The translations under genes and the position numbers were made by a program. A stretch of DNA of 64,000 bases. Origin: Edolisoma coerulescens. Its lineage: Eukaryota > Chordata > Aves > Passeriformes > Campephagidae. Below, one piece after another: positions 51,101 through 63,187 of this stretch (its first letter is position 1; each line of letters starts with the position of its first letter). The notes beneath the pieces were generated by a model. It saw nothing but the letters and a program-made list of their open reading frames with translations, was not told where the DNA came from and ran no database searches. The stretch is taken from the NCBI GenBank assembly GCA_013397115.1, contig VWZW01000482.1, positions 134,854 through 198,853 on the forward strand, in the 5' to 3' direction.

Positions 51101-52042
51101 ACAGAATTTTCCAAAATTACATTTTATTCTAATGGTTTCCTTGGGGCAGTAAGAACACACTATTCAGATACTACTTGAAGCCAGAACTTTGCTTTACATG
51201 ATCAATACATATAAACTCAATAAAAATCAGTTCTCTGTTATTACTTCAGTTGCCATTATATATTAGCATTTTTTACCAAAGATGAAATAGCCCACATCAC
51301 TTCTTAAAAAGTACTAGTTAGCCAGAAAATTCTCCATCAGAGTTATAAGAAATATGCCCCAGAAGTAGTTCAACAATTCTGTTTACATTCAGGAGCAGGA
51401 GTGGCAGGTATTTCATAAAAGATATTTTGAAAATTATTTTGTTCACTATTTTTGGAGGGATGAGGAATAAGAAATGACAGTTTCTTAACAGATCATTCTA
51501 AATGTACAAAGTGAACACAGAAATATTGCTATTTTATGTAAAAGATGTTCTACATTTCTTGGAAAATAGTTGATAGATAGAAAAATATGTCCCCTGGAAG
51601 AGGGCCAAAGTTTTGGAGTAATGTGCTTGTGTTGGTGGCACACAGTGTGAATCTAAGCTGCAAAAAAGTTTTAACTTATGATTTTCCTCTATCCAATTTG
51701 GGAAGAAATGTCTGCTATGTGTAGAGGGATAGTACTGTCATATGCAGGCTTAGATGAATTCAGGGAGAAATTGAGTCCTACCATAGAACAAACCGTGTGC
51801 CTATTTGTGCATAGAATGGAGCTGCTCATTTTGCAATTTCATTGAGTTAATGATACTGAATACCTTACAAGCCTCATCGTCTTGAAGGATCAGACTCCGA
51901 GTGCTGAAAACTTATCTTTACAAGCACTTCTTGCAATATATCTTCGAGTGACAATGAAATAAAAAAAAGGAAATTACAGCCAAAAATTATATTTTGCCTG
52001 TGATTCAAAGGAACAGCTGATGAGCTACACAGTTTATCTTCA
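45192..52042. other. Unique AT-rich non-coding sequence
   Basis: No gene or transposon is recognised. A 10-bp-arm hairpin lies at 47090-47115 (tttgcacaac / gttgtgcaaa, 6-nt loop). The stretch around 48180-48420 is denser and less AT-rich than its flanks but has no convincing reading frame. All open frames are below 100 codons. Confidence 0.5.
47090..47115. repeat. Perfect 10-bp-arm hairpin
   Basis: The arms tttgcacaac and gttgtgcaaa surround a 6-nt loop. Pairing does not extend outward, so it is too small for a pre-miRNA. Confidence 0.8.
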
Positions 52043-52128
52043 GAGGAAGAAGAAGAAGGAGAAGAAGAAGAAGAAGAAGAAGAAGAAGAAGAAGAAGAAG
52101 AAGAAGAAGAAGAAGAAGAAGAAGAAGG
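52043..52128. repeat. (GAA)n polypurine microsatellite
   Basis: The tract starts with interrupted units (gaggaag..., one extra G near 52058) and is then uninterrupted GAA for about 22 units from 52061 to 52127. The strand is all purine with mirror symmetry, the class of sequence that can form triplex DNA. It lies in intergenic or intronic sequence with no neighbouring gene recognised. Confidence 0.95.
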
Positions 52129-53014
52129 GAATAAAATTAAAAAACATATTTGCCAGCTTCTTTAAACTCTTTTAGAAAAATGCAGACAAAGGTTGAATGC
52201 CTTAAAATTTTTGACATTTGCCCTTTTCTCCCAAGGAAATTTTTCCGACAGCTTTTTTTGGTTTTTTTTTAAACTTGTGTGTCAAATATGCAACGGAAGA
52301 AAAACCCTGTGATGAACTTGAGCTATGGCAAAGCCTTAGTAACTGGAGTATGTGCTCTTTTTAAAAGAGTTTGTGGACTCAGAGCCCTGTGCTGTTGTTT
52401 TCAGCTATAAGCTGGCTGTGTTACTCTATGTTTTCTTTAAGTGTGGTTTCATCGAGCTCTGTTTTCTGTCTGGGTGATGTATCTCAGTGCAAACAGCTCA
52501 CTGTTAGCCATTATGTACCTATTAGCACTGATTGCTTTCTGATAGCGCTTCACCAGTTGGTTTCACTCACTTTGACAGGTTTGGTGCTTTGTTTAACCTT
52601 TAAACTAGTGGGGCAATAACACTGCTGACAGAATTGGAGAAATAATTAAGGAAAACTTAGTCAAGGCATAAGAAAACAACTGTAACAAGGCAGATCTTTC
52701 TGGTGGGTTTGAGTTGTCAGTTGATACAGAAAAAGGATGGGGCAGACATGTGACCAGAACACAGTAGAGCATAACTATTTTCCATTTAATCTGCAAGAAT
52801 CCAGTTTAAAGAGATTATTACTGCTTTACTAATTTTATTTTTTCTCTCTGTAGGTACATACTGTTCTAGGCCAGGAAATATTTTTTTTCCCATGTTTTTT
52901 ACAGAGTATATAACAGTAGTGAGAATACTTGCATCTTAGGGAGCATTTCTGGTTTGATTTATAGGGGAAAAAAAAACTCCTCAGTATTTTAAAATATCGT
53001 CTGTATTAAAAAAA
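52129..53014. other. Unique non-coding sequence
   Basis: Nothing recognised. An 82-codon open frame (52371-52619, +) is Leu/Ser/Val-rich and resembles a membrane segment by composition only; it has no splice-like borders that support it. Confidence 0.5.
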
Positions 53015-53019
53015 GACAC

Positions 53020-53800
53020 AGAATCACAGAATAAGCTAAGTTGGAAGTGACGCACAAGGATCATTGAGTCCAGCTCCGCGTCCTGCACAACATCATCCTC
53101 TGTCAATAAGCCCAGCTACTTCCTGTGCTAGAGCTCTTTTTCCCCACTGAGATAGGTGCATCCTGTCAGGCGTCAATAGACTATATGTGGAGTAGATCCT
53201 CCCATGCTCAACAAATCTTGAATTTTTCTGCTGACACCAACCTCGGAGCCATGCGTTGACCTTATGGATCTGCCTATTCCTTTTGATATTATTTTTTGTT
53301 AGTGAAAGCATTGATGAAATCACCACTTGTGGTCCTGATCCCTCTACCAATCATCCCAGAGCCCTGATGTCTCTTTTGATTGCCCTTCGACTTCTGTTTG
53401 TTATTTTGTTGCTGCCAGTTTGAACAGCCAGTAGCAGATAGTAATCAGACGGCTTTACTAGGCTGGAGATTTTTCCAGTAATGTCCCTTATCTCTGCCCC
53501 TTGGAGACGGCAGACTTCCCTGTGTGTTGGGTCCGGTCTGCACAGCAGGCCCTCCATTCCCCTCGGATGGGAGTCCCCTACAACTACCCTTCTCTTCCTC
53601 TTAACAGAGGAGGTGTTGATTGTGGGTTCACAGTGCTCCAAGTTGCTTGTGCTCCTTGAAGCTGTTTAAATCACCCTGGGTTGCTCCTGGAACCACTCCA
53701 TCCTTGCCTGGTTGGCTGATGAGGGCTTCCAGGCTCAGTGCTGAACTTGGGAACCGTCATGTACAGCTCAGTCTATCCCTGGACTTCCTTTCAGTCATGG
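53020..53800 (-). mobile_element. CR1-type LINE derivative: ORF1 plus 3' tail, ORF2 absent
   Basis: On the minus strand an ORF1-like reading frame (53641-53093) is followed within about 15 bp by a CR1-type 3' tail: gagctggactcaatgatcct, then cttccaacttagctt, then the tandem octamers attctgtg attctgtg ending near 53020. The complete element would carry a reverse-transcriptase ORF2 of some kilobases between these parts; here there is no space for it. The sequence between 53642 and about 53800 also resembles the upstream part of the ORF1 region, but the 5' limit is not sharp. Either ORF2 was lost by internal deletion before or after insertion, or this is a copy of a non-autonomous subfamily. Confidence 0.75.
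53093..53641 (-). pseudogene. CR1 ORF1 SGNH/GDSL esterase-like domain, nonsense-disrupted
   Basis: Reading from 53641, the frame is open to a TGA at 53351-53353 and continues in the same frame to a stop near 53093. The first part has RVVVGDSHPRG (Ser about residue 24), matching the GDS nucleophile block of the esterase domain known in CR1 ORF1 proteins, then HREVCRLQGAEIRDIT and KPSDYYLLLAVQTGSN. The GxND block is degenerate (GSNK). The second part has SGPQVVISSMLS, VNAWLRGWCQQ and DRMHLSQWGKRALAQEVAGL, with the Asp-x-x-His pair retained. The single in-frame TGA stands where related copies usually have Arg before LVEGSG, consistent with a CGA to TGA change at a CpG. It is not expected to yield a functional protein. 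Confidence 0.8.
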
Positions 53801-56800
53801 CTGTGTAAGCCTGGCCAACTGAGTACTTTTCCACAAAACTTTCCACCTACCCAATTTATGTTTGACAGTGCTTTGGTCACTACTACTGAGCTTCTAAGGG
53901 AAACTAAGGTATGAAGTCCCAAGCAGGAATGAATTAAAGTTGAATCAATTTGGTTCTTAATACTGGTTATTAATAGATAACCTATTAGATAAATTTGGTT
54001 ATTAGTAGATAACACATAAGAAGCATTTCCTAAATTTCTGCAGCTAGTAGGTTGCTGCAAAAGCATAAAAAACCTCACTTGGCATAATTGCACCAAGCTG
54101 CAAATTACATCAGCTGCAAAGCTACATCCTGAATAGATGGAAGAGGTGGAGCTCTTGAAAGAAAAACGAGGGAACCTGATATGCTAGTTTTCTAGCAGCT
54201 GCTTAGACACCTAGCTTCAATTTATTGCTGCTTGGGCAAGCAACACTCTCCCAGTACTGGGAGAGGCTGTCTTCCCATGAGATAATTGTGTTGGTGGGGC
54301 AGGAAAACCCTTGTGGTCCTCCGGCTCTTGAGATACGGCATGTCAGACCCTCAGTGGGGTTTCCTTCCTTTAGCTAGTCCTTGTCAGGTTCTAAGCCTCA
54401 GTCTCTCTCTCTCTCAGCCCTTCATGAACAAGCAGGACTACAGCCATGGCTCAGAGCTTGGGTAGCATGAAAAGTAACTACACTGACCATCCCAGACTTT
54501 TACTCTTCACAAATTTGGTGTTTTTCTCTCTTAAAGTCAGGAACTTTCTTTACTTTTATTCTTTGTTTGCTTGCTTGTTTTGTTTGCAGGAGTATTCAGC
54601 TCTGCCACAGCAGAGCAAAAAAATTTGAAGGGGCAAATATGGATTTTAATCCACCAAAACAACGAGGGCATTCACAGCAACTACTGTACACACCCATCTA
54701 CTTTAAGGATGGCCATCTACTTTAAATCTAGCCAAATTTTGAAAATGAGGTTTCATGTTTCCTTTCTTCTCTTTTACTGACGGTGATTCAACATTTTTTG
54801 GAAGAAATATGGTGGCTCATTTTATGACCAGTACAATTTTCACAAAAGTGAAAGGGCAGAGTGAAGAGACAGACTGCTTGAAAGGCAGCCTGGTATTCTG
54901 CACTACTACAGCTTTGGAAATACATTGTCCTTGTAGCTGGCAGAAGATAGGCAACCTCTAGCAAAAGCTTTCCTGGAATTTTTCTTGCGATAATTTTTTT
55001 TTAACTTTCTTGAATTTAAGTAACTCATTTAAGAATAGAATTGATCATAATCTGTCTGTTTCTCTATAAGTCAAAACTGGTATGCAAATTGTGGATCTTG
55101 GAAAACATGCTTCATTGCTGCATACAGATAATTAAAATCTAAATAATATTTCAATACAGTAGCCACAATAGTCTTTATGATCATTAATAATTGAAGAGTT
55201 TGTAAGTCATTAAAATATAATGCATTAATTATTTTCCTCAGGTTGACTAGTGCATTACATGATGTGATGTATTTATAATTCATATCCTTCCCTGCTTGAG
55301 TTGTACTTCCTTCGGCCATGATAATAACAAAAAATGGCTACTTGTCCTTTTTTGTCAGATGTAAGATACTGACATCAAGCAAGTACCATAGTTGTCCCTT
55401 AATTAAGTGTGATAACCAGTCTAATTTAGCGTCCTTTTGTCATTCATTTATTTTCACTTCCACTGCTCATAGTATTATTTCTTATGCTAATTGCCAACTA
55501 GAATTCTCCTAAACTACATAAATGTGTCAGTACTTCCTAGCAAAACAGTTCAGCATTTCTTACAGCTTATTTTAAAAATACGTTGTTGAGTGCATGGATA
55601 TCAAATGTCTAAAGCAATGTGAATTTATCTCTGGCCAGGTAAACAGTGCATTTTGTGGGTTCTGCCCTTTAATAGCTTCAGTAAGCAGAAAGGTAAAGAG
55701 AAGGCAGATACTAATGGCACGATAAGTTCCTTACCCCAAAAAGAGAGAAATTCTGAGATCTCCCCTCATTGTTTTACCACATACAAATTTTTTATAGAGT
55801 ATGTGGAAACTGGATAATCTTTTGACGCCACATTTTTTCTCCCTTGTGCATTAAGGTCTCTTGACAAATACCACATCATGTAAAGGAAATGAGAATGATG
55901 TTTCCCCTACTGCAGTATGCGAATTGAAAATAATCTTATTGTAAAGTGTACAACATGCTCGACACCTTAAGAGGGTGTGCTTATAATGAGGGTAGGGATA
56001 AAGATATCAAGAATTGTGTTAATTAGAGGATTATAGTGCAGCTCTTGTAACAAAAAGCTGGAATATGGAGAAACTCTGTATGAGACTGTTCTAAAGAGAG
56101 CCTTATTATTAGAGATGCAGGTGCCATTGCTTGTGGTGAAAATAAAAGTATTTATTTTGAGCAGATCAGCAGTACAGCACAAATAAATGTAATTGGGTCA
56201 TTATATGTAAATTAAAATCTAACTGCAAGGGTAGAGCACTAATACATGAATTCATAAACCCCAGACCAAATGAATTGGTTAGAGATCAGCAGCCATATGA
56301 ATTTCTCAGTAAATGTCTCTCACCCCATTGACACTTTTTTCAGTACTCCATATGCTAGATTGCAAACTACAGATTTAGCCTTTTTGCCCAAAGGCATCCG
56401 AACCTGTGAAAAGCCTAGCTGAAGCAGTGTCTATTGTTCATTGACAACTTGTCAATTTACTTCCAGGCAAAATAACTCATAAACATGATAAGTAAGGCAG
56501 ATAAAACAAGAATTCTTTCACACTTTGTAACTTTACTGCAAAAATGCCTTGTTTTTCATAAACGTGTGAAATCTCCCCTCAGAATTGTGACTGTGCATTG
56601 AACTTTAAAACTATGTGGAAACCACGCATGCATCTCACGATCTCTGTCTATAATAAGACGGATGTTAAATATTAAAGATGCATTAGAAGTGATAAAATGA
56701 AAGATATTCAAAGGCTGAACAACATTCTCATATCACTAGCTGATAATAATATCAATAGCTGAGTTAATAAAAATTCATTTTAGGGAAAAAGACACCAAAA

Positions 56801-57278
56801 GACAAATGTTTGAATATCAGTCTCTAAACTGACATTCGTATATTTCTTTCATGGTTATTATGTAAATCTTTACACTTCTGGAACCATACAAAACTCCTTT
56901 ACTTCATAGAGAGTGGCAAAGAGCATTAAATAGAAATCAATAACTTACCAATTTAAAACATGGTCATACAAATAGCTTCCTAGTGCTCAATAACAATGAT
57001 GATTTTAAGTGATTAATTTTTTATACATTGCCATACAGACAATTTTGCAATCACACACTCAGGGTTTAGTTGACTGCACATTCACACACACAAATTATTC
57101 ACAAGGAAAACTTTGGAACAAGTTGCCAAAAAGCAGCTATAGAAATGATATTATTGCACATGCCATTAGGCTGAGACCATGTTTATAGTGTTAAAAATGT
57201 TACTTTTTTCCCCCTCAAAGATACCTGGCAGGTGCCTCCTCTCCCTTTGTTAATTTCCTTACTCTTTGCTGACATATG
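53801..57278. other. Unique non-coding sequence
   Basis: No gene is recognised. A long pyrimidine tract ending tttgtttgcag at about 54589 makes a strong acceptor-like site, but the frames after it close within 13 to about 64 codons and encode nothing recognisable. A short CT run lies near 54402-54417. The remainder is AT-rich sequence without repeats I can name. Confidence 0.45.
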
Positions 57279-57399
57279 CTAAGTTTGTAATTCCATGGGA
57301 ACATAGTTGGCTCGTCTTTTCTGCACGCAGGTGTACTTCCTCCAGCACACTCTAGTTTTGACCTCTGATGTGGTCTTTCCACAACATGAGCAATAGGTG
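57279..57399 (-). other. Terminal-exon-like segment, Cys/Lys/Arg-rich peptide
   Basis: On the minus strand a pyrimidine-rich acceptor-like sequence (cctacaatttctcag) precedes 57399. After one base the frame reads TYCSCCGKTTSEVKTRVCW, then RKYTCVQKRRANYVPMELQT and a TAG at 57279-57281. Five Cys in 39 residues, a basic stretch and the compact end look protein-like. The family is not recognised. It starts one base into a codon, so it could not share an upstream donor phase with the exon at 25013-25309. A chance open frame remains quite possible. Confidence 0.25.
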
Positions 57400-58512
57400 C
57401 TGAGAAATTGTAGGACTAAGAATTGAAAAGTAAGCTTAATTTTGTGGTAGATTGCTGTTGGGCCATTGGTGGTCCCAGCCAGCTGCACTGGGGCATGTCA
57501 CCTTGCTGAGGAGGCCCAGAGCCCCCAAAAGCCTCTAGAAAGCCGTGATGGGTCAAGCTGAGAAGAAAAATTGTTCTCCTCCATTTGCTGATGGCATGGC
57601 CCATCTCTACTCCAAAATTTATGATTGTCTCCATTTATTAGTTAAGCTGTGAATTGGAGCCATTGGGATGTGATTACTTTCCATACTTGATTGCTTTTAG
57701 AAAGATTGGGTGGATCTTTGGATGAGTTGAAAAAAGTTAGCATCTGTTTCCTGGTGAACTACTGCTTTATGAGTAGCCAGAGCCCATGAATGAAAATGTG
57801 GTTTTTCTTCTTGTTTTCCAGTTATATTTGACTGTGACAATGAAGAATGTCAAGCCTTAAACTTTTGAGTAAGGAATAAGAGTTAACAAACATTAAAATT
57901 GCAAACAAGTATTAGTGAGACATTTTCTCTTAACCCAATCATAAAAAAGATTCTAACTTAAAAAAAAAATTGCATGATTTATATTGTATTAATATTAGAT
58001 GGTTCTTTGCTACGTATAATTAGAAGAAAAAAGGGAAAGAGAATTATGAATACGTCATCAGCTATTGATTCAAAACTGAAACTCACTTTCTGTTTACACA
58101 TCCTTTCAGATTTTTATTACACATTCATTTTAACCAATTACAACTGTAATTATAATTTACACAGTATAGTAACTAATTTGTTTTCAATTTTATCTGTGGG
58201 TGCTATAAATAATTTGTCATGGTTTTTCAATGAACTTCACTACTATGGGAATAATGGAAGAGAGATGTGTTGTACAGATGCATGGCCACCACCACACTAA
58301 GGAGAGCAAATTACAGCCCAAGACTATTTGTGTTTAATTTGTCTATGGCATACAACTTAGTTACGCTCCCCAAACAGTACTGCTGGAGACAAACCACAGT
58401 AATGAAACAGCTATTTTCTTACTCCATCTTTCCCAAGCACCTTCCTATGCAAATTATTAGTGCACTAATTGAACTACTGCATTATAAGACACTTTGCAGA
58501 GTGAAAAGTGAT

Positions 58513-58570
58513 TAATATATTATGTGTGAGACTTAATATATTAGTGCTTAATATATTATGTGTGAGACTT
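58513..58570. repeat. 22-bp direct repeat, period 36
   Basis: The 22-nt segment beginning taatatattatg and ending gtgagactt is present identically at 58513-58534 and 58549-58570. A third partial unit (ttaatatatta) lies between them. Confidence 0.88.
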
Positions 58571-61500
58571 TTTAGTCAGTCTATCAGTTAAAATAGTTTA
58601 AATAGACTTGTAGCCATACCTTTAACTTATTCATTTTGGAATTTTGCTCTGTTGCCTTACTCTATTAACCTTCCTTTCAGTCATGTCAATTTACAGAGCC
58701 TCTGGTGCTGCATCGTCTGTATTCAAACTAAAGGCAGCCTTCATGGGTGCAAAGAAATGAACCCTTGATTGTGTACCTGGAGCAGATGCAGAGCTATAAG
58801 CTATTTAAAAATGATGTTTAATGAGGAAAGGAGCTGGCATTTAGAGTTGCAACAAATCCTTAATGCAATGACTGGGTTCACAGACGTGATGCTACAAACA
58901 CAACACAGGTAGGAAAGGGACCTGTGGTCCTCCCTCTGAGCAAGGCTATTCACCAATTGATGTTATCCTCTGCTGATTCTTGTCTTTCAGGGAGCCAGTA
59001 ACAAATATGGGGAATGCTTTGCAGCTTCTCCCAGGTACCAAAAGCCCTTCTTGTCTTATCTCCAGCTGGTGTGAATCCTCTGGATCCTTTGAAGCCAGTG
59101 CAATTTTGAGACTTTACTAAAGCCGAGAATAACACCTCTCTGATTCTGGTGACTTTGGTGGTCATGCATGCGAAGTACATGGTGCAGGTGCAGGTTGTAC
59201 AGTAGAGATAGCAGTGGAATAACTACTGTAATATTCCAGGTGTTTGGTGTTTGTTTCGTGTTTCTTTCACTGGCATGCTGGCAAGAAGTAATGTAAATAA
59301 CAAAGCAATTCTGATATAATTTCATGAGTTCTACACATTACAGGTGGTGTCTCCTGACACTCTCAAAACTATACCATCTCATAGATGTGGTAGAAATGAG
59401 AATCTGAGTAAAATCTTCAACAGCTGAAGAACTGGGAATTTAGCTTCTCTCCAGTGTGTGAAAAAAAAGTGAAAATATGGCCTTCTTCAGTGAACATGTA
59501 GTCCATTATTGCTCCAGGTAAAACTTGGTGGAGTTAGCATGGCACAGCCATCGCCTGACACCTCAAGGCTGTATTGTGGTTTGGTATTTGAATCAGAGAC
59601 CAAGTCTATTTTCACAATATTTTCTATGTCCTTATTTTCTACGATGGTCTATTTTTATGTTGAATTTAAAAATAAAAATTGTCTCCTCATGGCTCCTTCT
59701 TTTTTATAAAATATTTTTTTATACAGCACATGGCAGATTAAAAGGGCTTAGCTGTGTTGATTAACTATCCAAATGTTTAATCAATAGCTATATGCAGTCT
59801 CTCTGTGAAAGACCTTGGAGAAGTCCCACTTGCCTTATTTCCCACCCCCAAGTGAGACATCAGTGAATGACTACATGGTCCATGCATATCAATGAAGAGG
59901 GGCTTAGGCAAACACAACACTAATGAAAAATTATGGGTCACCTTGTCAAAATATGTTAAATGCCCCTTAAGTTGGTGTTTTTTTTTTTTTTTATTAAGGA
60001 AAAAAATGACAGTAAACTGACCTTGCGATATCATACTGCCTTTTGGAAAGCAAATACCACTCAGTCTGCAACCTGTTCATTGGTGCATGGGTCAAAAATC
60101 CATTCCAACCGAATTATAAAATACACATCCTCATGTGTTGATACAACCCATGGTAACCGCCTGACAAAGTGTTAAACAATTGTACTCTTTACTACAGAAC
60201 ATGTTTGCTGACACTTATTTGGAAAATATATGTAGGGGCCTCTGAGTGATTCATAAGCAAGGGTTGTGGATGCCAGGGTGTGCTGGATGTTAATGCATCG
60301 CAAAGTCAGGGAAAGTTCATCTTGTGACCACGGCTCCTGGACTCGCTCCAAGAATATGCCATTTGCAGAAATGGCATTAACTGCAAGAGGGCTGTTGTGG
60401 GATTTGGATTCCTGCCCTTGTATTTATCTACTCACAATGTCATTAACACCCACATTGATCCCGAACTGCTGCTGGTGCCAAGGTTGTTTTGTTTGCTGAT
60501 GTCACAAATCACAAACAAGAGAAAATGGTTCTGATAAAGATAACAGCTCTGCAGCTTTCCATTGTTATAAATGAGCCATAGAAGCCCTCCATACCTGCTA
60601 GTAACGTGCTATAATGATTTTGCTTAGCTATTATTTAGAAGCATTAGCTTTGCTTTGGCAAACATAGTGTTAGGATGACTGTTGTATGATTTGCACTGGG
60701 ATTGTCACAGTGCATCTGTCAATATCTTTCTGGTCTTGGTACATAGCTGAAGACAATGCTGTAGGTTAATACTGGCGACAAGGACAAAACACCATTAATT
60801 AGTTAAGTATTGCCTCCATCATGAGGCTTGTTTTGAAAGGGAAAGAGAACTACATAGAGTGGTATGCCATTTGTTTTAATATCTGACGTATTATACAGTT
60901 AGTTGAATCTCCACTTTAGTGGCACTAATTGCATGTGTATAGCTACATAAATAAATAGGTTAATATCTGTACATATACATAAACGGGCATGTATAAAATA
61001 TACATGCTGCATACTTTTTTATATTGATGTGCAATCATGGATACAATATTTGCAAACAACCTGTTATTCTGTAGTCATAATTGCATCAAACACACTAAGA
61101 AATCTTGCAAGACTTACTTGCTTTGTGGTTTCACAACCACAGGTTGGAAAATCTAAAACAACACCTAGCAAAAGTATTGCTGCAGCTGTTGTAGTAGCTT
61201 TCTGGTCTAGGTTGGTGTGGCACACAGAAGACCAAAGAAGCTAGAAGAGGACCATGCAGCAGATCAGTAGCAGAGAAACAAAATTCCATTTAGTGTTGTC
61301 TCAATCCAATCTGCAGTGGTACTTATGAGTAGAAGTGAGTGTTCTGTCAGCTTCAAACACTGGGAAACACTTATCTATGAAAGTTTTATGAGTAATAATT
61401 AAACAGTCAATTGAGTCTTCAAAGAACCTGAGCCACAGGTAATAGTAGCAGGCACTAAATATCCCATTCATGTATGGCATATTATCCCTTTAAACCACTC

Positions 61501-62046
61501 TATTCATAAGGAATGGAGGGAGACCATGAGAAATGCATTTACACCCTTGATGAAAATTCTTAAAAGCATGAAAAATCCTACCTCCATGCTAATTTCAACA
61601 GAAAGGTAAAGCATTTGCTTTGGATGGGTCTGAAGTTCAGCAATCCCCAAATCCCTAACCTTTAAACATCAAAAACAATATTACCAGCTCAGTTTTCCCC
61701 AAGTCTGATGTTTTCCTACCTCATTTAATCTTGGAATGTTCTTGCTAGTCCAAAGAATAATTTTGATCTGGATGGATTCCAGTTTACATTTTTGAAGTGA
61801 GAACATGTCTTGATTCAATTCTGTGTTTTAGACTTACTGAGGCTTAATGGCTGTGAACATTTCCAATTTCTCAAAAAAAAAAAAAAAAGCAGGGATGTTT
61901 TTAAAACGTATCTCAGGGTAGCATTTCATCTCAACTTGCCAGCTACACTTGCTGATCTCTCTGGAGTCCTCATGAGATCAGCAAATGCATTTAGATTTCT
62001 CTGAGGAACTCATGGAAAAATTTTATGGGCTCAGCCCATTCAAAGG

Positions 62047-62095
62047 GACCAGGGTCTGGTCTTCGCTGTCAGACCAGGGTCTGACTTCGCTGAAT
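62047..62095. repeat. Tandem duplication, period 25
   Basis: The segment gaccagggtctg followed by cttcgctg occurs twice in a row, with a 2-nt (gt/a) difference between the two motifs in the copies. It is more G+C-rich than its surroundings. Confidence 0.85.
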
Positions 62096-63187
62096 GCTTG
62101 TAGAGTACAAATTGGCTACCAACAGAAGATAAAACTTTGAAAACTTTGTAAAATGCAAAGAGGACAAGCTTTAATGTTCTCCTCTCAGTGATAACTAGAG
62201 GTTGCTGGTTTGAGTATACTGAAATATACACTCATCTTCTCCCTATGTAAATGAAGTGTACTTGACACTTTGAGGTTAAATGCTTCCTTGCAGATAAAAT
62301 GAAAGCTTCTCCTGTGCTTCACTTGTCTATGCCATCAGTAGCAATATTCACAGTGTAGGAAGGTACTCCCATATTGGAGACCAAGCTAATAAAAGTTTTG
62401 CTTGGAAACAATCTAGTTCATAGATATTTGACTAGTAAAAACCATAAACCAGGATTTGAGTCTCTTCTGTATAGGTTGTGTTTCCAAGGAAAAGAAAAAC
62501 TGTTCTCCTTTCAAATATTCTGATTACATTGAGTCTGTCACCCACCCCAGACCTAACTGCCTAGCCAGAGGCATATTCATCATCTATTTGCAGTTTTGCA
62601 GACTTCCTTGCGGACTCTCATGCTGGTCTGGCACATAACAGGAAAGTGTAAAACCCATCACTGATTTATAAAACGCTCATACATTCAGAAACTTTTTATT
62701 TTGTTGCTTTTATTTGTTTCCCAGTGACTGAGCCCCTCCAGGGTACAGAACTTTAGTAAAGTATCACAGAGGTGCAAAAATAGTATTTAAAATATTATGT
62801 GAAGTGTAACCATATCCTGTATTGCATTGTTACTCATAGGACTATTAGACACACACACAAAAAATATTTGTAGTTGATGCAAGGGGGATCTATTCACTTT
62901 TTTAACTGAAAGAAGACAAGATGATTTTCTTACTTAATATGCATTAGTATAGCAAAGCTGCATTTTTTATGCCTTTAGTGAATGCAAGACAACCATATCA
63001 GTGGAGGAGGTTTCAAACAAATATCTTTGATAGGTTATTCACAAATGTTCAGGCCCTAGTTAGTCTCATATTCTGTCTGTTTCTTGCCTACAGCACTGAA
63101 TAAGCAGCTAGAGGATTAATAAACAATTTAAAGACATACAAACCTATACTTACGCAGGAGGACATGAAAAAGGCCTTTTGTATTCAG

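Noticed and set aside
54560..54780. Strong pyrimidine tract and acceptor followed by three frames of 12-64 codons
   Set aside because: All three frames stay open for a while, so none is favoured, and no donor or recognisable peptide was found.
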